From positions 1 through 17,644 of the forward strand of contig JARRON010000056.1 of the NCBI GenBank assembly GCA_037383845.1: DNA of 17,644 nucleotides. Reading direction: 5' to 3'. This DNA comes from JARRON01 sp037383845 (GTDB taxonomy: Bacteria; Pseudomonadota; Gammaproteobacteria; Steroidobacterales; XN24). Both the position numbers and the translations under genes were made by a program. Under the pieces are notes generated by a model, which was given only the letters and a program-made list of their open reading frames with translations, was not told the origin of the DNA and did not search any database. Shown here in pieces: positions 7,399-15,791 of the stretch; position 1 is the first letter of the stretch; each line of letters opens with the position of its first letter.

Positions 7399-7412
7399 CC
7401 CCTCAGGAGGGG
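7399..7412. terminator. Weak hairpin between convergent genes
   Basis: CCCCT (7399-7403) and AGGGG (7408-7412) form a short 5-bp stem with a 4-nt loop at the meeting point of two convergent genes. It overlaps the stop codon of the leftward gene and has no T-run, so it is only a weak candidate for a bidirectional terminator. Confidence 0.2.
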
Positions 7413-7888
7413 CCGGCCGGCATCCCCGCCAGCAAGGCTGCAACGAAGCCGGTGAACAGGACGAGGAAACCGCCTGTCTCGCCCAGGATGACGCCAGCCA
7501 TTGCAAGCCGAATGAGGCCGGTGGGCACGCGGAAGGAACCCAGTCGATGGGGCCGGCGAAGCTGGTTGTCGGTGTCCCGGAGCAGGCCGTGGATGACGTA
7601 GCTGGTCACCGCGCCGGCGAAGAACAGCGCCGGCACCGCGACCCCGGCCAGGTTCACCCGCTCAGGCCAGGCGCTGAACTGGGCGAAGGTGCCCAGCAGC
7701 AGGCAGGCGAAGCTGTACATCAGTGACGTACGGTGGGCGATGTTGACGTAGTACGGCGCCTCGGCCTGCTCGCTGCCGATCATCCAGCGATACTTCCAAA
7801 CGCCCGTGAGAAGTCCGCACAGGAAGAACAGCCCCGCAGCCACCAGAGCGAAGACCGTTGCCGGTGAAAGCCATGACGCGTCGTTCAT
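7403..7888 (-). CDS. Small integral membrane protein, four predicted helices
   Basis: The 161-residue protein starts at ATG 7888, with an AGGA-like site about 8 nt upstream. Hydrophobic segments at about 8-30, 54-71, 79-101 and 123-154 suggest four membrane-spanning helices with short loops. A conserved-looking segment, YYVNIAHRTSLMYSFACLLL (about 46-65), places a His and Arg at the membrane edge of helix 2, and an Arg/His-rich loop (RRPHRLGSFR, 111-120) precedes helix 4. I know similar sequences only as uncharacterised bacterial membrane proteins and assign no function. It is the last gene of the leftward series, 153 nt after the carboxylate-amine ligase, so it may have its own promoter. Confidence 0.75.
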   Translation of the reverse strand: MNDASWLSPATVFALVAAGLFFLCGLLTGVWKYRWMIGSEQAEAPYYVNIAHRTSLMYSFACLLLGTFAQFSAWPERVNLAGVAVPALFFAGAVTSYVIHGLLRDTDNQLRRPHRLGSFRVPTGLIRLAMAGVILGETGGFLVLFTGFVAALLAGMPAGPS

Positions 7889-7951
7889 GCCGCCATCCTA
7901 GCCGAGGTACCGGGCCCTTGGCACGGCAAGGGAATCTTCCCGGCGGCGCAG

Positions 7952-7992
7952 CTGCCGGAGTCCGGGGAATGAACAAAGGTGAACCCCGGCAG
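7952..7992. repeat. Two mutually exclusive inverted repeats between ligase and membrane-protein genes
   Basis: CTGCCGG (7952-7958) can pair with CCGGCAG (7986-7992), while CCGGGG (7962-7967) can pair with CCCCGG (7984-7989). The 3' arms overlap, so only one stem can form at a time. The position is 3' of the ligase gene and 5' of the membrane-protein gene, so it could be a terminator or leader element; there is no T-run. Confidence 0.3.
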
Positions 7993-8041
7993 ACACGGGC
8001 GGTGAGACCGAAGCTGTGGAAAGGCATCCAGGGCGCCGGGA

Positions 8042-9184
8042 TCAGACGATGGCGGTTTCTTCCACCAGCATGTCCACGACGGCCTTGAGAGCCTCCTTGT
8101 CGTCGGCGCCGTCGGCGAGGGCGCGCTCATACGCCGCCACCTGCCGGTGGGCGCTGGTGCCCTGCTCCAGGATCTTCCAGGCCCGGTCCACCGCGGCCGT
8201 GCAGCCGAGGGCCTCGGCGTCTGTGCGGATGAGGTCCATGAGCTCGCCGATCATCTCGCTGCTGGGCACGATCCGGCCCTTCCCCAGGTCCACCAGGCCT
8301 TCGTCGAAACTGTAGCGCATCGCCCGCCAGCGGTTCTCCATCAGCAGCATCCTGGCGTAGTTCCGCCAGCGCTGATTGGCGCGCCGGAGACGGTAGAGCA
8401 TCCGAAGAATACACACCGTCAGCGCCGCGATGCAGACGGCGTCGTCCACCCGGGTGCAGACGTCCATCACGCGCACCTCCAGGGTCGGATAACGCGCGCT
8501 GGGACGCACGTCCCACCAGATCTTGGTGCCGTCCTGAATCAGTCCCGCCCCCACCATGACCTGGATGTGCCGGGCGTACTCGGCCCAGCTGTCGAACCGT
8601 TCCGGCATGCCGGTGCGGGGCAGCGCGTCGAAAACCGTGAGCCGGTAGGACTTCAGGCCGGTGTTCTCCCCCTCCCAGAACGGCGACGAACAGGACAGTG
8701 CCAGCAGGTGCGGCAGGAAGTAGGCGAACTGGTTCATCAGGTCGATGCGCAGTTCCTCGTCCTCGATGCCGACGTGGACGTGCATGCCGCAGATCAGCAG
8801 CCTGCGGGCGGCCGCCTGCAGCTCCTCGCCCAGGCTGTCGTACCGTTCCTTGGGGGTATGGCGCTGGTCCAGCCAGTGGGCGAAGGGATGGGTGGAAGCG
8901 GCGATCAGCCCGTAGCCGTGATTCTCCGCCACCTCGCGAACCGCCGTGCGCAGGCGGACCAGCTCGTCCCGGGCGTCCGCCACGGACCGGCATACCCGGG
9001 TCCCCACCTCGATCTGGGAACGCAGGAACTCGGGGCTGACCTGGGCCCCGAGGCACGCCTCGCAGTCCTCGAACATGGTCGGCGAAGGGTCCGCGACCAG
9101 GTCACGGCTTTCCCGGTCGACGAGCAGGTACTCCTCCTCTACGCCGATGGTGAAACTGGGCTCGGCAAAGGCGCTGCTGCTCAT
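8042..9184 (-). CDS. ybdK: Carboxylate-amine ligase, YbdK / glutamate-cysteine ligase type 2 family
   Basis: The 380-residue protein is close to the usual YbdK length of about 370. Family marks are FTIGVEEEY near the N-terminus (residues 11-19, Mg-ATP binding Glu residues), GMHVHVG (133-139), the WEGENTGLKSYR segment (170-181), WWDVRPS (223-229) and TLEVRVMD (234-241). The family joins a carboxylate to an amine with ATP. E. coli YbdK has weak glutamate-cysteine ligase activity in vitro and its true substrate is unsettled, so the ligated pair cannot be named here. No signal peptide is present, so it is cytoplasmic. The start ATG overlaps the stop of the upstream amidohydrolase gene by 4 nt (ATGA at 9184-9181), and AGGGGAC lies just upstream, indicating coupled translation. 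The amidohydrolase partner suggests that both act on the same small N-acyl or glutamyl compound, which is an inference. Confidence 0.9.
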   Translation of the reverse strand: MSSSAFAEPSFTIGVEEEYLLVDRESRDLVADPSPTMFEDCEACLGAQVSPEFLRSQIEVGTRVCRSVADARDELVRLRTAVREVAENHGYGLIAASTHPFAHWLDQRHTPKERYDSLGEELQAAARRLLICGMHVHVGIEDEELRIDLMNQFAYFLPHLLALSCSSPFWEGENTGLKSYRLTVFDALPRTGMPERFDSWAEYARHIQVMVGAGLIQDGTKIWWDVRPSARYPTLEVRVMDVCTRVDDAVCIAALTVCILRMLYRLRRANQRWRNYARMLLMENRWRAMRYSFDEGLVDLGKGRIVPSSEMIGELMDLIRTDAEALGCTAAVDRAWKILEQGTSAHRQVAAYERALADGADDKEALKAVVDMLVEETAIV

Positions 9185-10053
9185 GTCGTCCCCTTTTCGT
9201 CCAGCCGGGAATAGAGCTCGGGATTCGAGAGAATGGGCTGCAGGACGTCGGCCAGCAGTTGTCCCCAGCGGCGGGCGCCTTCGGGCTGTTCAACGAGATC
9301 CTGCCGGACCTCGATGGACACGTGAGGCAGGCCGGCTGCCTCGGCATGGTGATCGATGGTGAAGTCCGAGGGGGCCTTGCCCGAGTAGGGCTCGTTGTCG
9401 CCCACCACGACGCCGCGCTCTGCCAGGCCTTCCATGAGAGGTACGGGAATGCGCGGGTCCGTGTCCCACAGGATGCCCACCTGCCAGGGCCGGTGGGTCT
9501 CCTGGAAGACGGGCGTGAAACTGTGTACGGCGATCAGCGCCGGCGTCACGCCGCGGCGCTCGAAGCTTCCGATCCGGCGCCGGATGGCGTCATGGTAGGG
9601 ATCGAAGAACTGCCGGATCCGTTCCTGTTTCTGCTCTGCGCTGAGGCCGTGGTTGCCGGGGATGAACTCGCCGTCGGAGACCGCGAGTATGGAGGTTGGA
9701 TCCTGCAGCTGCCGGTTGCAGTCCACCACCAGCCGGGAATAGCCGGCCAGCACCGCCGGGGCGTCGATGCGCTTCGCCAGTCTCTCCGCCACCTCCGCGG
9801 CGCCGATGTCGCTGGCGATGTGGCGGCCCAGGGCCAGCTCGTCCAGCCCCAGGTTGTTCAGCGCCGCCGGGATGCGACGGCTGGCGTGATCGCACACCAC
9901 CAGCGCCGAGGCCCGGCCCTTCGGATTGAACACCCTGAACGGCGCCGGCTCCCCCGGGCCGATCAGCGCAAACGCGTGACTGGACTGGCCTTTGACGGCT
10001 TCGCCCGTGTCCTCCGCGTGCGGACCCGTGGCGCTGCCGGGAATCCCACTCAT
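9181..10053 (-). CDS. N-formylglutamate amidohydrolase family protein
   Basis: The 290-residue protein belongs to the N-formylglutamate amidohydrolase family (HutG-like, Pfam FGase). Visible marks are LVVCDHASRRIP (residues 51-62), ASDIGAAEVAERLA (80-93), YSRLVVDCNR (105-114), the AVHSFTP motif (175-181) and a TIDHHAEAAGLPHVSIEVRQ region (about 235-255). The founding enzyme releases formate from N-formyl-L-glutamate in histidine degradation. No hut genes are nearby, so a different N-acyl substrate is likely. The first 35 residues are a poorly conserved extension with a weak ribosome site (CCGGGG); a later start is conceivable, but no good alternative codon is seen. The gene lies 39 nt after the GGDEF-EAL stop and overlaps the ligase start by 4 nt, implying one transcript. 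Confidence 0.88.
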   Translation of the reverse strand: MSGIPGSATGPHAEDTGEAVKGQSSHAFALIGPGEPAPFRVFNPKGRASALVVCDHASRRIPAALNNLGLDELALGRHIASDIGAAEVAERLAKRIDAPAVLAGYSRLVVDCNRQLQDPTSILAVSDGEFIPGNHGLSAEQKQERIRQFFDPYHDAIRRRIGSFERRGVTPALIAVHSFTPVFQETHRPWQVGILWDTDPRIPVPLMEGLAERGVVVGDNEPYSGKAPSDFTIDHHAEAAGLPHVSIEVRQDLVEQPEGARRWGQLLADVLQPILSNPELYSRLDEKGTT

Positions 10054-10092
10054 GCCCCGGAGTGTACCCGATAGCCGGCCCGGGGGGAGTCG

Positions 10093-13000
10093 TCAGGCGA
10101 GCTTGAGCAGCGGGGCATCGCCCCGGCGCTCGAAACGCGGAAAGCGGGACACCGGCGCAGGGGCCGCGATGTGGTACCCCTGGGCATACTGGACCCCGAT
10201 GCTCTCGAGGATTTCGAGCGTCTCCCGGGATTCCACGTGCTCGGCGATGGTCCGGATCCCCATGGCATTCCCGACCCGCTTGATGGCGTCCACCATGCAC
10301 TGATTGACGTGGTCCCCGACCACGTTTCGGATGAAATGCCCGTCGATCTTCACGTAGTCCACGGGCAGGTTCTTCAGGTAAGTGAAGGACGACAGGCCGC
10401 TTCCGAAGTCGTCCAGGGAGAACTCGCAGCCGTGGCTTTTGAGTTCGTGCATGAAGTGGGCCGCGCCCGCCAGGTTGGAGATGGCAGCGGTCTCGGTGAT
10501 CTCGAAGCAGATGGCGCCCGGCGCCGGCTTGTGCCGGCCGATCTCCTGCAGCACGAAATCGAGGAACTTGTCGTCGTTGAGCGACGTACCGGAGAGGTTG
10601 ATGGCCAGGCTGTAGCCGTCGTCGCGAACACGCTCGCCTCGCCGCACCGCCAGGTTCTCCATGGCGTAGGCGATGACCCACCGGTCCACCATGGGCATCA
10701 CGTTGTAACGCTCCGCGGCGGGTATGAATGCGCTTGGCGGCACCGCGTGGCCGCCCTCGTCGCGCATCCGAACCAGCAGCTCGAAATGTCCGCGGCGGTC
10801 CGGGTTGCCGTGGATGGGCACGATGGGCTGGAAGTACAGCTCCATGCGGCCGTCCTCCAGCGCCCGGGTGACCCGGGATACCCACTGCATCTCGGCGTGC
10901 CGCTCTGCGGTGTCCCCCTGCTGGTAGATATGGATGCGGTTGCGCCCTGCGTCCTTGGCCGCGTAGCACGCCACGTCCGCCGCCGACAGGAGTCCCTCTA
11001 TGTTCTGAGACTCCTCCGTGATGGCCACGAGGCCGATGGACACGCCCACGTCGAAAGCCGCATCTTTCCACACGAACCGGTAGTCCCGGATGCTGGAGCG
11101 CAGGTCGTCGGCGATCTCGACCGCCCGGTCCACGGCGCAGTCTTCCAGCAGGATGCCGAACTCGTCACCACCCAGGCGGGAGACCACGTCGGATGACCGG
11201 ACGCGCTCCCGGATGAGGGCGGTGACCTGGCGCAGCAGGTGATCGCCGGCGCCGTGGCCGCAGGTGTCGTTCACGACCTTGAACTGGTCCAGGTCCACGT
11301 ACAGGAGGACGTGATCCTTGCCCGTGCGGGTCGAGGCCAGCGCTTCCGCCAGCCGGCTTTCGAATTCACGGCGGTTGATCAGCCCGGTGAGGGAGTCATG
11401 GGTGGCATGGTGGGCCAGCTGGCGCCTCAGCTGGCGTTCCTTGCTGACATCGTGGACGACCAGCACCGCGCCTGCCAGGCGGCCCCCGGCGTCGCGGATC
11501 GGCGCCGCCGAGTCCTGGATGGGGATCTCCCGCCCGTTGCGGGACACCAGCACCGAGTGTTCGCCCAGCTCGGTGACCTCCCCGGTCTGCAGGGTCACGC
11601 TGACCGGGTTCTCCAGGGGCTGGCCGGTGGTCTCGTCGCGGATGGCGATGACCGCGCCCACGGGGCGCCCCACCGCGTCCGGCAGGCGCCAGCCGGTCAG
11701 CAGCTCGGCCACCGGGTTCATGTAGTCGATGCGGCCACCGGCGTCGGTGGTCACGACGCCGTCGGCGATGGACTGCAGCGTCACGTGGGCCCGTTCCCGG
11801 GCGGCCTGTTCTGCCATCTCGGCCCGCTTGAGCTCGGTAATGTCCGAGAGGGTGCCCTCGTGCCCCAGCAGCTTCCCTGCCGAGTCGAACACCGCCCGCG
11901 CGTTCTCGAGTACCAGGATCTGCCGCCCGTCCTTGCGCTTCAGCCGCAGCTCCGCGTTCCGGAGGTTGCCCTGCTCGTTGAGGCTCGCCACCAGCCGGTC
12001 CCTTTCGGCGGGGTCGACGTAGAGTTCCGCCGTGGACGGCAGGCTCTTCAGTTCCTCCTCGGATTCGTAGCCCAGCATCTGTACCAGGGCCGGATTCACC
12101 GACACGAACCGGCCGTGCGGATCGACCTGGTAGACGCCGTCCAGCGTGTTCTCGAACAGACCACGGTAGCGTCCCTCGCTGGCGCGAAGTGCCTGCTCGG
12201 CCCGCTGGCGCTCGATGCCGATCCCGGCCAGCTGCGTCATGCGGTCGATGAGTTCGAAGTGGCGCAGGATGCTGCCGCATTCACGCGGCGTGTAGATGGC
12301 GAACGCCCCGAGGGGCCGGCCCTGGGAGTCCCGGATAGCAGTGGACCAGCAACCCTTTAGCCCGTGGCGCTGCGCAAGTTCCCGGTGCGGCTGCCAGGCC
12401 GGAGAGGTGCCAAAGTCCGCGACGCACAGGGTCTCGTCAAGCGCCGCAGTGTCGTCGCACTGCTCATCGCCGCCATCCACCAGCAGCCCGTCCATGCGGA
12501 TACGCCGGGCCGCGGCGGCGAACGCCTCCGGGAGCCCTGCGTGGGCGGCCATCTCCAGCTCCGAGTGCCCGTCCTCCAGCACGTAAAGCGCGGGGCGAGC
12601 GCCGTCCACGATGCCAGCCACGGTCTCGGCCACCGCCGCCAGCACGTCCGGCAGCGGAGCGTTGTTGGCCATACGCTCCAGCACGCGGCGCTCGCCAGCG
12701 GCTCGCCGCTCGGCCAGTTTCCGTTCCCGGATGTCGATGATGGTGCCGCAGACGAGACTGCGATCGTCGCACTCCACCCGGGCCAGGCGAACCTCGCAGG
12801 GAATCTCCAGGCCCCGGGCGTCCCGGTGGGTCCATTCGAACACCGGCGTCTCGCCCGCCAGAGCCCGGGCCACATAGCGCGCGGACAGCTCCGGGGATTC
12901 CTCCCCTCCAGGCTGCCGCTCCGGGCTGATGGCCCCGGGACTCAGCTTCAGCAGGGCTTCCCGGCTCAGTCCCAGCAGTTTCAGGGCATTGCCGTTGGCA

Positions 13001-13668
13001 TCCACGAAGGCATTGGCCTTCGGGTCGAACAGCGTGATGGCCTGGGGCGCACTATCCACGAGTGCCCGGTACCGGGCCTCGCTGTCGCGCAGAGCTTTCT
13101 CCGCCTGCCGTCGCTCGGTCATGTCCCGCAGGGACACGATGAACACCGGCCGGCCGTCCATCTCCGTGCTGGAGACCACCATATCCACCGGGACTTCCCT
13201 GCCGTCCGCCCGGCGGGCAGTGCACGCGGTGGGCGCCAGGTCCAGCCTGGTGGTTTCCCGCTCCCGGGCCAGTTCCACCAGCAGCCGGGACATGCGCCGG
13301 CCGTCGGGCAGCTCCAGGACGTTCTGCATGGGCTGGCCCACCAGTGCATCGGCGGTCGTGTCCAGCATCCGCTCGCCGGTGAGGTTGACCGAGCGTATGG
13401 TCCCGTCGGGTTCGACGGAGAAGATGGCTTCCTTGATATTGTCCAGCAGGGTCCGCAACCATCCGTCGCTGTCCGCGTCCCCTGCGGCAGCATGCTCGCC
13501 GGACTCCTGGAGCCGGTTCAGTTGGGCTTCCAGGTCCGCCCGCTCCCGCTCGAGGCGGCGGTATTCCCTGTGGACGGCCCGCATGAGAGCTTCCATGGGC
13601 GCGGTGCCCTTGTCCCCGCGGGCGAGCGCTTCTTCTATCTGCTTTTTGAGTATCGGGTGCACGTTCAC
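10093..13668 (-). CDS. Cytoplasmic PAS-PAS-GAF-PAS-PAS-GGDEF-EAL c-di-GMP turnover protein
   Basis: This is a soluble, multi-sensor c-di-GMP enzyme of 1191 residues from GTG 13668. The numbers that follow count from an in-frame TTG at 13722 (add 18). The order is: a charged coiled-coil (about 24-75), PAS1 (85-205), PAS2 (215-335), GAF (345-505), PAS3 (515-635), PAS4 (645-765), GGDEF (770-935) and EAL (945-1195). The active-site GGDEF (851-855) is intact and is preceded by RSSD (842-845), a proper inhibitory I-site. The EAL domain has ELLVR (981-985), Asn1042 in INLSG, the FEITET Glu, DDFGSG (1104-1109), YVKIDG with Lys, AEHVES and QGYH, so all usual catalytic residues are present. Both synthesis and hydrolysis are possible; which dominates cannot be told. 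No membrane segments are seen. GTG 13668 is preferred because GGGGAGGAGG (13693-13684) precedes it and a -10-like hexamer lies between the two starts. It is the first gene of a leftward series with the amidohydrolase and ligase. Confidence 0.93.
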   Translation of the reverse strand: MNVHPILKKQIEEALARGDKGTAPMEALMRAVHREYRRLERERADLEAQLNRLQESGEHAAAGDADSDGWLRTLLDNIKEAIFSVEPDGTIRSVNLTGERMLDTTADALVGQPMQNVLELPDGRRMSRLLVELARERETTRLDLAPTACTARRADGREVPVDMVVSSTEMDGRPVFIVSLRDMTERRQAEKALRDSEARYRALVDSAPQAITLFDPKANAFVDANGNALKLLGLSREALLKLSPGAISPERQPGGEESPELSARYVARALAGETPVFEWTHRDARGLEIPCEVRLARVECDDRSLVCGTIIDIRERKLAERRAAGERRVLERMANNAPLPDVLAAVAETVAGIVDGARPALYVLEDGHSELEMAAHAGLPEAFAAAARRIRMDGLLVDGGDEQCDDTAALDETLCVADFGTSPAWQPHRELAQRHGLKGCWSTAIRDSQGRPLGAFAIYTPRECGSILRHFELIDRMTQLAGIGIERQRAEQALRASEGRYRGLFENTLDGVYQVDPHGRFVSVNPALVQMLGYESEEELKSLPSTAELYVDPAERDRLVASLNEQGNLRNAELRLKRKDGRQILVLENARAVFDSAGKLLGHEGTLSDITELKRAEMAEQAARERAHVTLQSIADGVVTTDAGGRIDYMNPVAELLTGWRLPDAVGRPVGAVIAIRDETTGQPLENPVSVTLQTGEVTELGEHSVLVSRNGREIPIQDSAAPIRDAGGRLAGAVLVVHDVSKERQLRRQLAHHATHDSLTGLINRREFESRLAEALASTRTGKDHVLLYVDLDQFKVVNDTCGHGAGDHLLRQVTALIRERVRSSDVVSRLGGDEFGILLEDCAVDRAVEIADDLRSSIRDYRFVWKDAAFDVGVSIGLVAITEESQNIEGLLSAADVACYAAKDAGRNRIHIYQQGDTAERHAEMQWVSRVTRALEDGRMELYFQPIVPIHGNPDRRGHFELLVRMRDEGGHAVPPSAFIPAAERYNVMPMVDRWVIAYAMENLAVRRGERVRDDGYSLAINLSGTSLNDDKFLDFVLQEIGRHKPAPGAICFEITETAAISNLAGAAHFMHELKSHGCEFSLDDFGSGLSSFTYLKNLPVDYVKIDGHFIRNVVGDHVNQCMVDAIKRVGNAMGIRTIAEHVESRETLEILESIGVQYAQGYHIAAPAPVSRFPRFERRGDAPLLKLA

Positions 13669-13683
13669 TGCCGCCGTTGGCGG

Positions 13684-13693
13684 CCTCCTCCCC
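13684..13693 (-). promoter_or_regulatory. Strong ribosome binding site deciding the GGDEF-EAL start
   Basis: GGGGAGGAGG lies 15 nt before GTG 13668. The 15 nt between them contain a CCGCC-aac-GGCGG hairpin that could shorten the effective spacing. This favours the GTG over the upstream TTG at 13722. A second in-frame GTG at 13662 is also possible. Confidence 0.5.
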
Positions 13694-13704
13694 GTTTGGG
13701 AAGC

Positions 13705-13748
13705 ACTATAGGCAGCCGGCAAGCCGTCCCGGCGTGACCCGGGTCACG
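13705..13748 (-). promoter_or_regulatory. Promoter/operator candidate with 16-bp perfect palindrome
   Basis: The palindrome CGTGACCCGGGTCACG (13733-13748) is perfect over 16 bp. About 33 bp downstream on the leftward strand is a -10-like TATAGT (13710-13705), with no good -35 at 16-18 bp spacing. If transcription starts near 13698, the palindrome is centred at about -43. That suits a dimeric activator or a repressor overlapping the -35 region, and the short leader would carry the strong ribosome site. Confidence 0.45.
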
Positions 13749-13880
13749 GATTGGCGCGCTGATCGGAGGCCGGAAATCCCGATGTCCGGCAATCGGTTGC
13801 GGCGGTTTCCTGCAGTGCTTTCCGGGGAACGCGACGGCACCGCCGCGCCGCCGCTGCAGGCGGACCCGAACAAATAATAT

Positions 13881-13906
13881 GTAAAGCAGTAACTTGCGGG
13901 CTTTAC
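13881..13906 (-). terminator. Inverted repeat downstream of typA in an A/T-rich island
   Basis: GTAAAGC (13881-13887) and GCTTTAC (13900-13906) form a 7-bp dyad with a 12-nt loop, about 60 nt past the typA stop. Read leftward it is followed by an A/T-rich ATATTATTTGTT, so it may be a weak terminator. The modest stem and wide loop would also suit an operator. The remaining bases of the 297-nt gap between typA and the GGDEF-EAL gene show nothing else except the promoter region already listed. Confidence 0.3.
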
Positions 13907-13965
13907 TTGAAGTCCCTCGCAGGGCGCGAGATCGGCCTTTGACGGCATCCCGGCCGGTGCGGGGA

Positions 13966-15729
13966 CTAGCCGGCCCGGGCGGCGCGTTTGCGCTCGTGTT
14001 CCTTGAGATGCTTCTTGCGAATGCGGATGGCCGAGGGGGTGATCTCCACCAGCTCGTCGTCGTCGATGAACTCCAGGGCCTGCTCCAGGGTGAGTTTCAC
14101 CGGCGCCGACAGCAGCACGTTGTCGTCCTTGCCCGCCGCCCGGATGTTGGTCAGCTGCTTGGCCTTCATGGGATTGACGGTCAGGTCGTTGTCCCGGCTG
14201 TGTATCCCGACGACCTGGCCCTCGTAGACGTCCTCCCCGGGACCAACCATGAGGCGGCCGCGCTCCTGGAGGTTGAACAGCGCATAGGCCAGGGCCTTGC
14301 CGGTGCCGTTGGAAATGAGCACGCCGTTGGACCGCTGGGCCAGGGCACCGGCCCGCACCGGGCCGTAATGGTCGAAGACATGATGCAGAAGCCCCGTGCC
14401 GGAGGTGGCGCTGCGGAACTCCGACTGGAAGCCGATGAGCCCCCGGCTGGGCACCCGGTAGTCGAGGCGCACCCGCCCGGCACCGTCGGGCCGCATGTCC
14501 AGGAGTTCGCCACCCCGCTCGCCCAGGGCCTCCATGATGGCGCCCTGGTGCCGGCTCTCGATGTCAACCGCCACCAGCTCCCAGGGCTCCTCGGGGCCGC
14601 TGTCGGTTTCCCGCACGATCACGTGGGGCCGGGACACCGCCAGTTCGTAGCCTTCGCGCCGCATGGTCTCCAGCAGGACGGACAGGTGCAGCTCGCCCCG
14701 CCCGGAGACGTCGAAACGCTCCGGGTCCCCGGTGTCGGCCACACGCAGTGCCACGTTGTGAATGGCCTCCCGCATCAGCCGTTCCCGCAGCTGCCGGCTG
14801 GTGAGGAACTTGCCGTCCCGCCCCGCGAAGGGAGAATCGTTGGTCTCGAAACTCATCTGGATGGTGGGCTGGTCCACCGTCAACGCCGGCAGGGGGTCCG
14901 GCTGATCCGGGTCGCAGAGGGTGTCTGAGATCCGCGGATGATCGATGCCGCTGAAGGCCACGATGTCGCCGGCGCGCGCGGAGTCCACCTCTACGCGCTT
15001 CAAACCCAGGAACCCGAAGACCTGCCCGACCCGTTCGCTGGCAATTTCGCCGTCTGCCGAGACCACCGCGACCGGCGAATTGCGCCTGAGCACACCCCGC
15101 TTGATCCGGCCGATGCCGATGGCGCCCACGTAGCTGGAGTAGTCCAGGGCACTGACCTGCAGCTGGAGGGGCCCGTCCGCGTCCTCCACATCCGGCGCCG
15201 GACAGTGATCCCCGATGGCCTGGAACAGCGGTGTCATGTCCGGACCCAGGTGCGACGGGTCGTGGCCCGACTGGCCGAGGCTGTCCATGAGGTCAAAGGT
15301 GGCCTCCACCGCCACGTGTGGACGGGCGCCCTCCCGGTCCACCTTGTTGATGACCACGATGGGCTTCAGCCCATGGTCGAAGGCTTTCCGGGTCACGAAC
15401 CGGGTCTGGGGCATGGGACCGTCCACCGCGTCGACGATGAGCAGCACCGAGTCCACCATGGACAGGACACGTTCCACCTCGCCACCGAAGTCCGCGTGCC
15501 CCGGCGTGTCCACGATGTTGATGCGGTATTCGCCCCACCGGATCGCAGTGTTCTTGGACAGGATAGTGATGCCCCGCTCCCGCTCCAGGGGGTTGGAATC
15601 CATCGCCCGCTCCGCGATCTCCTCGCGAGCCTCGAGCGTCTGGGACTGGCGCAGCAGCTGATCCACGAGGGTGGTTTTACCGTGGTCCACGTGGGCGATG
15701 ATGGCAATGTTTCTTAAGTGTTCAACCAT
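13966..15729 (-). CDS. typA: Translational GTPase TypA/BipA
   Basis: The 587-residue ribosome-associated GTPase is a bit shorter than the usual 600-615. From ATG 15729 the protein begins MVEHLRNIAIIAHVDHGKTT, matching the family start. An in-frame ATG at 15765 would add 12 residues but is not expected from homologues. GAGGG lies about 10 nt upstream of 15729. GTPase motifs are AHVDHGKTT (12-20), RERGITI (50-56), DTPGH (74-78), NKVD (128-131) and a later SALD. The EF-G-like and BipA C-terminal regions follow (HLSVLLETMRREGYEL, SRGLIGFQSEF, GTGLLHHVFDHYGP, NLQERGRLMVGPG) and the end is basic (KKHLKEHERKRAARAG). BipA binds the 70S ribosome and helps 50S assembly and stress or low-temperature growth. 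It is divergent from the reductase gene. Confidence 0.97.
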   Translation of the reverse strand: MVEHLRNIAIIAHVDHGKTTLVDQLLRQSQTLEAREEIAERAMDSNPLERERGITILSKNTAIRWGEYRINIVDTPGHADFGGEVERVLSMVDSVLLIVDAVDGPMPQTRFVTRKAFDHGLKPIVVINKVDREGARPHVAVEATFDLMDSLGQSGHDPSHLGPDMTPLFQAIGDHCPAPDVEDADGPLQLQVSALDYSSYVGAIGIGRIKRGVLRRNSPVAVVSADGEIASERVGQVFGFLGLKRVEVDSARAGDIVAFSGIDHPRISDTLCDPDQPDPLPALTVDQPTIQMSFETNDSPFAGRDGKFLTSRQLRERLMREAIHNVALRVADTGDPERFDVSGRGELHLSVLLETMRREGYELAVSRPHVIVRETDSGPEEPWELVAVDIESRHQGAIMEALGERGGELLDMRPDGAGRVRLDYRVPSRGLIGFQSEFRSATSGTGLLHHVFDHYGPVRAGALAQRSNGVLISNGTGKALAYALFNLQERGRLMVGPGEDVYEGQVVGIHSRDNDLTVNPMKAKQLTNIRAAGKDDNVLLSAPVKLTLEQALEFIDDDELVEITPSAIRIRKKHLKEHERKRAARAG

Positions 15730-15766
15730 GGCAGTGTCGCCCTCGCCGGGCGCATTCGGGTTCATT

Positions 15767-15791
15767 CGCGGGCCGGAGCGCCCGCGGTCAA
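15767..15791 (-). promoter_or_regulatory. Candidate typA promoter with dyad after the -35 box
   Basis: Read leftward, TTGACC (15791-15786) matches 5 of 6 bases of the -35 consensus. It is followed directly by a perfect 7-bp dyad, CGCGGGC-N6-GCCCGCG (15786-15767), which would fill a 19-bp spacer. The -10 at that spacing (AATGAA) is poor. A dyad inside a long spacer is the layout of MerR-type promoters, but it could equally be a structured leader element. Confidence 0.25.

Noticed and set aside
13669..13722. TTG at 13722 as the start of the GGDEF-EAL protein
   Set aside because: It lies upstream of the -10-like TATAGT and has no good ribosome site, whereas GGGGAGGAGG precedes GTG 13668.
15730..15765. 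12-residue N-terminal extension of TypA from ATG 15765
   Set aside because: Family members start at the residue equivalent to MVEHLRNIAI, and a GAGGG site fits ATG 15729.
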